Source: Verrucomicrobiota bacterium (GTDB taxonomy: Bacteria > Verrucomicrobiota > Verrucomicrobiia > Limisphaerales > VHCN01). Taken from it: a DNA stretch of 32,244 nt. The position numbers and the translations under genes were made by a program. Location: contig VHCN01000036.1 in assembly GCA_016871675.1 (NCBI GenBank), positions 1 to 32,244 on the forward strand. Direction: 5' to 3'. Shown here piece by piece: positions 25,321-32,244 of the stretch (position 1 is the first letter of the stretch; the number at the start of each line of letters is the position of its first letter). The notes under the pieces are model-generated. The model was not told the origin of the DNA. It made no database searches and saw only the letters and a list, made by a program, of their open reading frames with translations.

Positions 25321-26706
25321 TCAAGCCGGTGTCACGGGCGTCGGACGCGGGACGTTGGGCTCGGTCTCGTAGCTCAAAGGCGGGATGACCTTGCCGTCGC
25401 CGGTCTTGATGGCGCGGGTCTTTTCGTCGTAGAGGAGCGTGAGGTTGAGCCGCTCGGCCATCTCGGCGAGGCACAGCGCGACCTGCCCGCGGATCGCAAG
25501 CTCGATGTCGGCCAGGGGTTTCTTGCCGGTCCGGATGCTCGTGAAGAAGTCCGCGTGCAACCGCTCGGTGCGGTCGGTCGGCAGCTCGCTTTGGAAGACT
25601 TCCGTCTCCATTTCGTCGGTGAACGGCCGCTCGGGCTTGAGCTCGACCTTGTTCTGGCTCGACGCAAACGAGAGTGTCGCCTTGAGGCCGCGCAAGGTGT
25701 CGGGCAGCCCGACTTCGTTCACCGTGCTGCCGGCGACCAGCATCGTGAAGCCGCTTGGGAACTCCGCGAGGATGTGCGTGGTGTCGGTGATTTCGCGGTC
25801 GAGCGATATCTTGCGCGAGCCGGTGCAGACGACCCGGCGCGGATACTCGGGGTTCCCCGTGGCGAGCATCATCGGGTAGAAGCGGTGCGGCAGGAGGTTG
25901 CCGATGATGCCGGAGTTGTAGGCGTAGAACTTGTGCCACGAGAAATAGTGCTCGGGCGTGAATGGAACCTTCTTGGCCCGGCCGAGCCAGCGGTTCCATT
26001 CGAGCGTCGTGGGCGTGGCGTCCTTGTCGATCGGATAGGTCCACTCGCTCTTCGGGTAGTTGTTCCGGCAGAAACTGCCCTGGCTCCACACGAGCGGGCC
26101 GAGCTTGCCGGCCTTGATCCACTCGGCGGCCTTGTGCCACTTGGGATCGGCGCAACCCTGCGAACCGACGCAATACACGCTCTTGGACTTCTTCACCGCG
26201 TCATACACTTGGAACGCCTCGTCCAGGTAGCGCGTCATCGGCTTCTCGCAGTAGACGTGCTTGCCCGCCGCGATGGCGTCGATCGTGTGTTGCGCGTGGT
26301 GGTTGTCGATCGAGGCGACGAGGACGGCGTCCACATCCTTGCGTTCGAGGAGCTGGCGGTGGTCGCTGTAGACATCGGAGTCGGAGGCGTTGATCAGCGC
26401 TTTCGCCGCATGGGCGCGCTTCTGAAAGACATCGCATACGGCGGCCTGCGCGATGTTGTTGTCTTTCATGAATTTCGTCTGGTCCTTGATGTGCGATGTG
26501 CCCCGGCTTCCGGTGCCGATGTAGGCCATCACAATGCGGTCGTTCGCGCCGATGACGCGTCCGGTGGACGGCGCCTTGTTCTGGCCGTAGACCGGCGTCT
26601 TGAAGGGATTCACGACGGCGGCGGCGGCGGCGGCGGCGGCGGACTTCTTGATAAAGCCGCGGCGGTTGCCGGCCGCGGGACTCGATGGCGGAGGAGTGGT
26701 GCTCAT
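25321..26706 (-). CDS. Tat-exported Gfo/Idh/MocA-family oxidoreductase
   Basis: 461 residues from the ATG at 26706. The N terminus holds a Tat signal: NRRGFIKKS followed by eight alanines (about 14-32). The Rossmann domain follows with the dinucleotide motif IVMAYIGTGSRGTSHI near 58-73, the segment DVDAVLVASIDNHHAQHTID and the signature EKP at 154-156 in KHVYCEKPMTRYLDEA. The substrate domain includes WHKFYAYNSGIIGNLLPHRF, with the family's conserved His. Secreted members of this family in PVC bacteria are usually assumed to act on sugars or inositols with tightly bound NAD(P). It is the last gene of the minus-strand cluster, 97 bases after the aminotransferase. A link to pyrimidine breakdown is not obvious, and it may simply be adjacent. 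Confidence 0.9.
   Translation of the reverse strand: MSTTPPPSSPAAGNRRGFIKKSAAAAAAAAVVNPFKTPVYGQNKAPSTGRVIGANDRIVMAYIGTGSRGTSHIKDQTKFMKDNNIAQAAVCDVFQKRAHAAKALINASDSDVYSDHRQLLERKDVDAVLVASIDNHHAQHTIDAIAAGKHVYCEKPMTRYLDEAFQVYDAVKKSKSVYCVGSQGCADPKWHKAAEWIKAGKLGPLVWSQGSFCRNNYPKSEWTYPIDKDATPTTLEWNRWLGRAKKVPFTPEHYFSWHKFYAYNSGIIGNLLPHRFYPMMLATGNPEYPRRVVCTGSRKISLDREITDTTHILAEFPSGFTMLVAGSTVNEVGLPDTLRGLKATLSFASSQNKVELKPERPFTDEMETEVFQSELPTDRTERLHADFFTSIRTGKKPLADIELAIRGQVALCLAEMAERLNLTLLYDEKTRAIKTGDGKVIPPLSYETEPNVPRPTPVTPA
26616..26642. repeat. Nine CGG trinucleotides inside the Tat signal coding region
   Basis: A pure run of nine CGG units on the plus strand codes, on the minus strand, for most of the alanine run in the hydrophobic core of the Gfo/Idh Tat signal. 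Slippage here would change the run by whole alanines without breaking the frame. Confidence 0.85.
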
Positions 26707-26803
26707 GACGGTTGAATTCTGGATGGCTCGGTTGTCGCGGGAGAGTAGCCAGACCGGTGTTGCGGTCAAACAAAGAAACCTCCGCCAAGTTGCGGCCGCA
26801 AGA

Positions 26804-28144
26804 TCATGCGAGGCCCAGGGCTGCATCCAGCACTTGCACCATGAAATCCGCGTCGGCGCGCGTGATGCACATCGGGGGTTTGATGCGAAGGGTGTTGCCG
26901 TGGAAGCCGCCTTTGCCGAGCAGCAGGCCGGCGTCGCGACAGGCTTCGAGCACGGCGGCGCATTGCTCGCGCGCGGGTTCCTGGGTCGAGCGGTCTTTCA
27001 CCAGTTCCAAGCCGAGCATCAGCCCGAGGCCGCGCACGTCGCCGATCAGCGCGTGCTTGACCGCGAGCTTCTGCAAGCCGGACTTGAGGTGCGCGCCGAC
27101 GTTCAGCGAGTTTTCCTGCAGCTTCTCGCGCTCGATCACTTGCAGCACCGCGCGGCCTTGCGCGGTCGTCACGGGATTGCCGCCGAACGTGTTGAAATGG
27201 GTTCGCGTCGCGAGGGCCTTCGCGACTTGGGGCGTGGTGACGACGGCGGCAAGCGGGCAGCCGTTGCCGATGCCCTTGGCCATCGTGACGATGTCGGGCA
27301 CGACGCCCTGCGTCTCGAAGCCCCAGTAGTGCGTGCCGGTGCGGCCAAAGCCCGACTGCACTTCGTCCGCGATGCACAGGCCGCCCGCGGCGCGAATGTG
27401 CTCGTAAGCGCGGCGCAAATAACCGTCGGGCAGCACCACCGCGCCGCCGACGCCCTGAATCGTCTCCGCGATGAACCCCGCGACTTGGCCCGATGTGCCG
27501 AACTGAATGAGGTTCTTCACGTCATCGGCGTATCTGCGGCCGGCGTCGGGGTCGTTCGCGCCGAACGTGCCGCGATACGTGTCGGGCATCAGCGCGTGCT
27601 GGATGCCGAAGCTGTGCGGCACGTTGAACTTCCACGAACTGTGCGACGTGAGGCCCATCGTGGACTGGCTGCCGCCGTGGTAGCCGTTGCGCAGGGCGAT
27701 GACGTCGTAGTTGCCTGTCGCCGCGCGCGCCATGAGCAGCGCGAGGTCGTTCGCCTCGGAGCCGGAGTTCACGAAATAGACGACCTTGAGTTCGCCGGGC
27801 ATCTTCGCCGCGAGGTCGCGCGCGTAAAGGGCGACGTTCGGGTGCAGGTAGATGGTCGTGGTGTGCTGGAGCGTTTCGTTCTGCGCGTGGACCGCGGCGA
27901 CGACGTCCGGGTGGCAATGGCCGACGCTCACGGTCACGATGCCGCCGAATCCGTCGAGATAACGCCGCCCCTTCTCATCGAACAGCCACTGCCCCCGGCC
28001 TGCGACGATCATGAGGGGCTTCTTGTAGTAGTGGAAGATCGCCGGGCTGAGGAACTGCTTGCGCATGGCGAACACTTCGTCCGCGGTGGGACCGGTGTAA
28101 GGCCGGGGCTTGTGGTCGCAGGGCGGGAGGGGGATGGTATCCAT
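26804..28144 (-). CDS. Class III aminotransferase, AGXT2 / beta-alanine:pyruvate type
   Basis: 446 residues from the ATG at 28144, 24 bases after the NCS1 permease stop. It is a PLP-dependent fold-type I enzyme. [20 protein letters not shown] (from 126) binds the cofactor phosphate, [14 protein letters not shown] carries Asp260, which contacts the pyridine nitrogen, and [19 protein letters not shown] carries the Schiff-base Lys290. [19 protein letters not shown] and [11 protein letters not shown] match the AGXT2-like subgroup. Enzymes of this subgroup transfer the amino group of beta-alanine or D-3-aminoisobutyrate to pyruvate or glyoxylate, which are the steps after pyrimidine ring cleavage. 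The surrounding dihydropyrimidinase, permease and semialdehyde dehydrogenase genes support that role strongly. Confidence 0.9.
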   Translation of the reverse strand: MDTIPLPPCDHKPRPYTGPTADEVFAMRKQFLSPAIFHYYKKPLMIVAGRGQWLFDEKGRRYLDGFGGIVTVSVGHCHPDVVAAVHAQNETLQHTTTIYLHPNVALYARDLAAKMPGELKVVYFVNSGSEANDLALLMARAATGNYDVIALRNGYHGGSQSTMGLTSHSSWKFNVPHSFGIQHALMPDTYRGTFGANDPDAGRRYADDVKNLIQFGTSGQVAGFIAETIQGVGGAVVLPDGYLRRAYEHIRAAGGLCIADEVQSGFGRTGTHYWGFETQGVVPDIVTMAKGIGNGCPLAAVVTTPQVAKALATRTHFNTFGGNPVTTAQGRAVLQVIEREKLQENSLNVGAHLKSGLQKLAVKHALIGDVRGLGLMLGLELVKDRSTQEPAREQCAAVLEACRDAGLLLGKGGFHGNTLRIKPPMCITRADADFMVQVLDAALGLA

Positions 28145-28167
28145 GGGATGTGTGCCGCGAGGGCGGC

Positions 28168-29670
28168 TTACTTGTTTGGGAAAAGTCTTCGCAGTCCAAC
28201 GTAGGCGATGAATGCAATCGCAAAGCCGGCGAACCATGCGTAGTGGAACATCCCGGCCAGCAGCGCGGGAACGTGGTCCGGGTTGAGGCGCTTCACTTGC
28301 ACGAGGAAGCCCGGGAGGCTCGGCGCCGCGCCAAGCACGAACGCGGCGATGGCAACCCAACTGAAGCCGTTGGTGTAACGATACGCCCCGTCAGCTTTGT
28401 AGAGCGCCGCGAGGTCGAGTTCACGCCGGCGGATCACGTAGTAGTCCGCGATCAGGATGCCCCCGATCGGCCCGAGCAACGCGCTGTAGCCGATCAGCCA
28501 GTCGAAGATGTAGCTCTCCGGATTCGCGAGCAGCTTCCACGGCATCATCAGCACGCCAATCACGCCCGTGATGCAGCCGCCGAGCCGGAACGAAATCCGC
28601 CGCGGCGACAAGTGCGCGAAGTCGTTCGCCGGGCTGACGACGTTTGCCGCGATGTTCGTCGCGAGCGTCGCGATGCAGAGCGCGACCATGGCGGTGATCA
28701 GCACGACGGGGTTCGTGAAGCGGGTCAGCACATCCACCGGATCCCACAACGTCTGCTTGAAGATAATCGTCGTGGCCGAGGTCACGGCGACGCCGATGAA
28801 CGAGTAGAGCGCCATCGTCGCGGGCAACCCGAGCGCCTGGCCGATGACCTGGTCGCGCTGCGATTTTGCGTAGCGTGAAAAGTCAGGGATGTTCAGCGAC
28901 AGCGTCGCCCAGAAACCGACCATCCCCGTGAGCGCGGGAAAGAAGAAACTCCAGAACTGCCCCTGCTTCGGCTGGCCCGCGTCGAACAGCGACGGCTGAG
29001 CGAGGATCGGCCCGAAGCCGCCGGCCTCGCGGTGCGCCCACGCCAGCAGCACGAGACCGAGCGCGATCAGCAGCGGCGCCTTGATGTTCAGCAGCCAGCG
29101 GATGCAATCAATCCCCATGTAGATGACCCACAGGTTGACCGCCCAAAACAAGAGGAAGCACGCGAGTTGTGCGAACGAGATGCCGAGCGCCGGGAGCGGT
29201 GTGCCGGTCGCGATGGACGGCGCGAATACGGCGAGGATCTTGAAGATCGCGCTGCCGCCAATCCACGTCTGGATGCCGAACCAGCCGCACGCGACGAGCG
29301 CGCGGAGGACGGCCGGGATGTTCGCGCCCACGGTCCCGAACGCGGCCCGGCAATAGACCGGGAACGGAATCCCGTATCTTGTGCCGGCGTGCGCGTTGAG
29401 CACCATCGGCACGAGCACGATGAGGTTGCCGAGGAAGATCGTAAAAATCGCCTGCCTCCAACTCATCCCGATCTTCGGGTCCACAAGCCCCGACGCGAGC
29501 ATGTAGGTCGGGATGCACGCGGCCATCGAAATCCAAAGCGCCGCGAAGCTGAACATTCCCCATTTACGCTGCGCCTGCGTGACGGGCGCGAGGTCCGCGT
29601 TGCAAAGGCTGCTTGCCGAAAGCTCCGGGCCCGACCCCGGAGGGCTGGAAGTCTCGGCGGGGTTGGACAT
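28168..29670 (-). CDS. NCS1-family nucleobase/hydantoin/allantoin permease
   Basis: 500 residues with 12 predicted hydrophobic helices. NCS1 features: [20 protein letters not shown] (helix 1), [31 protein letters not shown] with Trp130 and Gln134 corresponding to the substrate-stacking and hydrogen-bonding pair in the hydantoin transporter Mhp1, [20 protein letters not shown] and [20 protein letters not shown] with the substrate-contacting Asn region. It likely symports a cyclic ureide such as uracil, thymine, dihydropyrimidine, hydantoin or allantoin with a cation. Its place between dihydropyrimidinase and the aminotransferase favours a pyrimidine or hydantoin. Start at the ATG (29670), 43 bases after the PrpD fragment ends. 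Confidence 0.93.
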   Translation of the reverse strand: MSNPAETSSPPGSGPELSASSLCNADLAPVTQAQRKWGMFSFAALWISMAACIPTYMLASGLVDPKIGMSWRQAIFTIFLGNLIVLVPMVLNAHAGTRYGIPFPVYCRAAFGTVGANIPAVLRALVACGWFGIQTWIGGSAIFKILAVFAPSIATGTPLPALGISFAQLACFLLFWAVNLWVIYMGIDCIRWLLNIKAPLLIALGLVLLAWAHREAGGFGPILAQPSLFDAGQPKQGQFWSFFFPALTGMVGFWATLSLNIPDFSRYAKSQRDQVIGQALGLPATMALYSFIGVAVTSATTIIFKQTLWDPVDVLTRFTNPVVLITAMVALCIATLATNIAANVVSPANDFAHLSPRRISFRLGGCITGVIGVLMMPWKLLANPESYIFDWLIGYSALLGPIGGILIADYYVIRRRELDLAALYKADGAYRYTNGFSWVAIAAFVLGAAPSLPGFLVQVKRLNPDHVPALLAGMFHYAWFAGFAIAFIAYVGLRRLFPNK

Positions 29671-29713
29671 GTGACAATTCTAGCAATCGCGTTTGCGAAT
29701 GAGAAGGCGCGCC

Positions 29714-29932
29714 TCATCCGCCGGCCTGCGAACGCGCCTGGGCGACCGGCGCGCGCGTGATGGCGGCGATGGCGACCGCGGCGTTGTCAATGACGCGGTT
29801 GACGACCATCGCCGCGACCTCGGGCAGGGCGGGCGCGGAGTCCGTGGCAACGGCGGCAAGTTTCCACGCCCGTTGCTCCGTCTTGGGCAACGGTGTCCCG
29901 GACGGGAAGACTTTGACGTTGCGGGAAATCAT
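29714..29932 (-). pseudogene. N-terminal fragment of an MmgE/PrpD-family dehydratase
   Basis: 72 codons that start (ATG at 29932) directly after the hydA stop, with no base between. The reading gives SRNVKVFPSGTPLPKTEQ, then RAWKLAAVATDSAPALPE and MVVNRVIDNAAVAIAAITRA with PVAQARSQA. This matches, from memory, the beginning of long PrpD/2-methylcitrate dehydratase-type proteins (LAWKIAEVAADP...P-V-EMV-NRIIDNA-V--A---R-PV--AR-QA). Full-length proteins are about 480-500 residues; here the frame ends after RSQAGG, and no further PrpD sequence follows before the NCS1 gene. It is a truncated leftover, or less likely a small retained protein. 2-methylcitrate dehydratase would act on propionyl-CoA-derived methylcitrate, a downstream fate of the MmsA product. 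Confidence 0.65.
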
Positions 29933-31312
29933 TCAGCGGCTCGGAGTGCGTTCGAGGAATTGGCCGCGCCCAATCTTGCCGACGAACTTCCCATCGCGCG
30001 CCGACACTTCGCCGCGAACGGTCACGACGCTTGGCCGGCCCTCGATGGGCCAGCCCTCAAACGCGCTGTAGTCCACGTTCATCAACTGCGTCTCCGCCGA
30101 GATGGTGCCGCGATAATCCGGATCAAACACGACGAGGTCGGCATCCGCGCCGGATTGGATGGCGCCTTTGCGCGGGAAGAGGTCGAAGAGCTTCGCGACC
30201 TGTGTGCTCGCGACATTCACAAACGTGTGCAGGTCGAGACGCCCCGTTTTCACTCCGTGCGTGTAGAGCAGGTTGACGCGCTCTTCCAGCGACGGGATGC
30301 CGTTGGGGATTTTCGTGAAATCATTTTTGCCCATCTCTTTCTGCTGGCGGAAATCAAACGGCGCGTGGTCGGTGGCGACGGTTTGCACGAGGCCGTCGCG
30401 CAGGCCGTTCCAGAGCACGTCCTGGTTGCGCTTGTCGCGCAGCGGTGGAGACATGACGAACTTCGCGCCCTCGAAGTCCGGCTGCTCGGCGTAGGTTTTG
30501 TCCAGCACGAGATATTGGATGAGCGTCTCGACCGCGACGCGCACGCCGCGCGCGCGCGCAGCGATGGCCTGATCGAGCGCCTCCTTGCAGCTCAAGTGGA
30601 CGATGTAAGTCGCCGCGCCGGTGAGTTCGGCGAAGGTCATCAAGTGATGCACGCCCTCGGCTTCGACCTGCACGGGGCGGCTCGGTTCGTGGAAGCCGGG
30701 GCCGGTCTTGCCGGCGGCGGTCAGTTCCTTGCAGCGCTCGGCCACGAGCGTCTCGTTCTCGCAATGCGCGGTGACGATGACGCCGAGTTCCTTGGCGAGT
30801 TTGAGCGTTCGGTAGAGTTCCGCGTCGTCCACGCCGAACGCGCCCTTGTAGGCGAGGAAGATTTTGAATGAGCTGATGCCGCGCTTCACGATCTCGCGCA
30901 GTTGCGCTTCGGTCCCGCTGTCGAATTTCGTCACGCCCATGTGGAACGTGAAGTCGCACGCGGATTTGCCGGCGGCCTTGCCCATCCACAGCTCGAAGCT
31001 CGCGAGCGCGTCGTCACCGCGCGACGGGCAGCACATTTCGATGAGCGTCGTCGTGCCGCCGACGAGCGCGGCCTTGCTGGCGGTCTCGTAAGTGTCCTTC
31101 GCGAACGTGCCCATGAAGGGCAGGTAAATGTGGACGTGCGGGTCGATGAAACCGGGAAAGACAAACTTGCCCTTTGCGTCAATCACCTCGGCGCCGGGCG
31201 GCGGCGCGATGTCGCGGTCAATGCGCGTGATGGTTTCGCCCTCGCACCAGATGTCGGCGACGCAGCGCGAGTCGGCGGTGATGATCTCACCGTTCTTGAT
31301 CAGGAGGCTCAT
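29933..31312 (-). CDS. hydA: Dihydropyrimidinase (D-hydantoinase)
   Basis: 459 residues, normal length. It belongs to the amidohydrolase superfamily with a binuclear zinc site. His59 and His61 are in GFIDPHVHIYLP, Lys150 (the carboxylated lysine) in SSFKIFLAYKGAFG, His183 in VTAHCENE, His239 in YIVHLSCKEAL and Asp315 in TVATDHAPF. MSLLIKNGEIITADSRCVAD is the typical N-terminal small beta domain. It hydrolyses 5,6-dihydrouracil or dihydrothymine to N-carbamoyl-beta-alanine or N-carbamoyl-3-aminoisobutyrate in the cytosol; hydantoins are alternative substrates. The neighbours supply transport and later steps. The gene starts 80 bases after the mmsA stop, with a strong hairpin in the spacer. Confidence 0.95.
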   Translation of the reverse strand: MSLLIKNGEIITADSRCVADIWCEGETITRIDRDIAPPPGAEVIDAKGKFVFPGFIDPHVHIYLPFMGTFAKDTYETASKAALVGGTTTLIEMCCPSRGDDALASFELWMGKAAGKSACDFTFHMGVTKFDSGTEAQLREIVKRGISSFKIFLAYKGAFGVDDAELYRTLKLAKELGVIVTAHCENETLVAERCKELTAAGKTGPGFHEPSRPVQVEAEGVHHLMTFAELTGAATYIVHLSCKEALDQAIAARARGVRVAVETLIQYLVLDKTYAEQPDFEGAKFVMSPPLRDKRNQDVLWNGLRDGLVQTVATDHAPFDFRQQKEMGKNDFTKIPNGIPSLEERVNLLYTHGVKTGRLDLHTFVNVASTQVAKLFDLFPRKGAIQSGADADLVVFDPDYRGTISAETQLMNVDYSAFEGWPIEGRPSVVTVRGEVSARDGKFVGKIGRGQFLERTPSR

Positions 31313-31331
31313 AGGATTTGCCCGCTAACTG

Positions 31332-31365
31332 CGCGAAATGATGCGAAGGAGAATCTCATTTCGCG
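31332..31365. repeat. Perfect 10-bp inverted repeat in the mmsA-hydA spacer
   Basis: CGCGAAATGA (31332-31341) and TCATTTCGCG (31356-31365) are exact reverse complements around a 14-base loop. The right arm continues into two more look-alike units, TCATCCGCG and TGATTCGCA (31366-31383), giving a degenerate 9-base tandem pattern. Within an operon such a stem can act as an RNase processing or stability site; it has no T-run for intrinsic termination. Confidence 0.7.
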
Positions 31366-31392
31366 TCATCCGCGTGATTCGCAGGCATCAGT

Positions 31393-32244
31393 TCATTTCT
31401 TCCAAACATCTCCCACCCCTTCGCCGAACCACCGCGTGCTCACGACCTTCTGCTGCGTGAAAAACTGCACGCCTTCGCGGCCCTGGATGTGCAGGTCGCC
31501 GAAGAAGGATTCGTCCCAGCCGGTGAACGGGAACATCGCCATCGTCGCGGGCACGCCGACGTTGATGCCGACCATGCCGGCCTTGACGCGGTGCTTGAAC
31601 TCGCGCGCGGCCTTGCCGGAGTTGGTGAAAATCGCCGCGCCGTTGCCGAAGGCGGACTTGTTCGCCTGTTCGATGGCGTGGTCGAGGTCGTCCATGCGCA
31701 TGACGTTGAGCACGGGGCCGAAGACTTCCTCGCGCGCGAGCGCGGTGCCGTGCTCAACCTGGTCCACGATGGTTGCGCCAAGGAAAAAGCCGTTCGGCGC
31801 GTCGGCGACTTTCGCGCCGCGCCCGTCGCAGATGACTTTCGCGCCTTCCCTTTCGCCGGCGGCGACGAGGCTCATCACGCGCTCGCGATGTTGCGCGGTG
31901 ATGACAGGGCCCATGTCGGGCTGAGGCGTGGGGCGGTCGGTGCGGCCGACCTTGATGGCACGGGCGGCGTCCACGAGCGTCGGGAGCAAACGATCGGCGG
32001 CAGCGCCGACGGTAATGGCGGTGGAGCCGGCCATGCAGCGTTCGCCGGCACAGCCAAACGCCGCGGTCGAGAGCGCCTCGACGGTCTTCGGCACGTCGGC
32101 ATCGGGCATGACGACGATGTAATTTTTCGCGCCGCCGTTGGCTTGAACCCGCTTGCCGTGCTTGGTGCCGGTTTCGTAGATGTAACGCGCGATGGGCGTG
32201 GAGCCGACGAAGGAGACGGCCTTCACCTTGGGATGCGTGAGCAG
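31393..32244 (-). CDS. mmsA: Methylmalonate/malonate semialdehyde dehydrogenase (CoA-acylating), C-terminal part
   Basis: 284 codons are visible; the gene enters from the right edge, so the N-terminal cofactor domain is missing. The visible part starts LLTHPKVKAVSFVGSTPIAR, followed by VQANGGAKNYIVVMPDAD, the catalytic cysteine in AFGCAGERCMAGSTAI, EEVFGPVLNVMRMDDLDHAI, INVGVPATMAMFPFTGWDES and the end FFTQQKVVSTRWFGEGV. These blocks, especially GERCMA and GVP-----FPF-G, are characteristic of MmsA within the aldehyde dehydrogenase superfamily. It oxidises methylmalonate or malonate semialdehyde with NAD and CoA to propionyl-CoA or acetyl-CoA plus CO2. These semialdehydes are exactly what the aminotransferase in this cluster should produce. 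It is the most upstream gene of the operon visible here. Confidence 0.95.
   Translation of the reverse strand: MLTHPKVKAVSFVGSTPIARYIYETGTKHGKRVQANGGAKNYIVVMPDADVPKTVEALSTAAFGCAGERCMAGSTAITVGAAADRLLPTLVDAARAIKVGRTDRPTPQPDMGPVITAQHRERVMSLVAAGEREGAKVICDGRGAKVADAPNGFFLGATIVDQVEHGTALAREEVFGPVLNVMRMDDLDHAIEQANKSAFGNGAAIFTNSGKAAREFKHRVKAGMVGINVGVPATMAMFPFTGWDESFFGDLHIQGREGVQFFTQQKVVSTRWFGEGVGDVWKK

Noticed and set aside
26600-28204. A 534-codon plus-strand reading opposite the aminotransferase
   Set aside because: No conserved motif; the minus strand carries the full PLP-enzyme signature including the catalytic lysine.

Overview
The window is a GC-rich bacterial chromosome segment with dense, mostly protein-coding content. 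I found no rRNA, tRNA, CRISPR array, insertion sequence or prophage. The gene content suggests the Verrucomicrobiota (PVC superphylum), perhaps the Pedosphaera/Limisphaera side. This is inference. It rests on Tat-exported TIM-barrel and Gfo/Idh/MocA proteins, secreted NHL and VCBS-repeat proteins, a remnant of a PVC-type large dehydrogenase, a GldA/GldF/GldG/DUF4340 cluster, and starts that often lack a clear Shine-Dalgarno sequence.

Layout. (1) 1-2542, minus strand: the start of a secreted NHL-repeat protein, a zinc-type MDR dehydrogenase and a secreted VCBS/FG-GAP protein. (2) 2688-7034, plus strand: an alpha/beta hydrolase closely followed by a YebC-family regulator, then a large two-half MMPL/RND lipid transporter resembling HpnN. 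(3) 7297-12624, plus: a secreted protein built from a dozen or more Trp-Pro/aromatic repeats that I do not recognise, followed by an MlaE-MlaF-MlaD phospholipid transport set and a Tat-exported sugar phosphate isomerase/epimerase-like protein. (4) 12625-12954: an intergenic stretch holding a gene remnant and an ECF-type promoter candidate. (5) 12961-17837, plus: a four-gene cluster of ABC ATPase, ABC-2 permease, GldG-like protein and DUF4340 protein. (6) 17944-25216: a surface-glycan region with three glycosyltransferases, two stand-alone methyltransferases and a polysaccharide flippase fused to a methyltransferase. (7) 25321-32244, minus: reductive pyrimidine catabolism, comprising methylmalonate/malonate semialdehyde dehydrogenase (cut by the window edge), dihydropyrimidinase, a truncated MmgE/PrpD fragment, an NCS1 permease, a class III aminotransferase and a Tat-exported Gfo/Idh/MocA protein.

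How they fit together. Region 7 reads as a pathway. The NCS1 permease imports a base or hydantoin-like compound and dihydropyrimidinase opens the ring. The aminotransferase converts beta-alanine or 3-aminoisobutyrate to a semialdehyde, and MmsA makes acetyl-CoA or propionyl-CoA. The dihydropyrimidine dehydrogenase and beta-ureidopropionase steps are not in the window. Regions 2, 3 and 5 all concern envelope lipid or membrane transport. The repeat protein at 7297-8772 beside mlaEFD is the best candidate for something undescribed. Three intergenic or 3'-end hairpins (6982-7017, 8805-8880, 31332-31365) and the flippase-methyltransferase fusion are the other items most worth checking.
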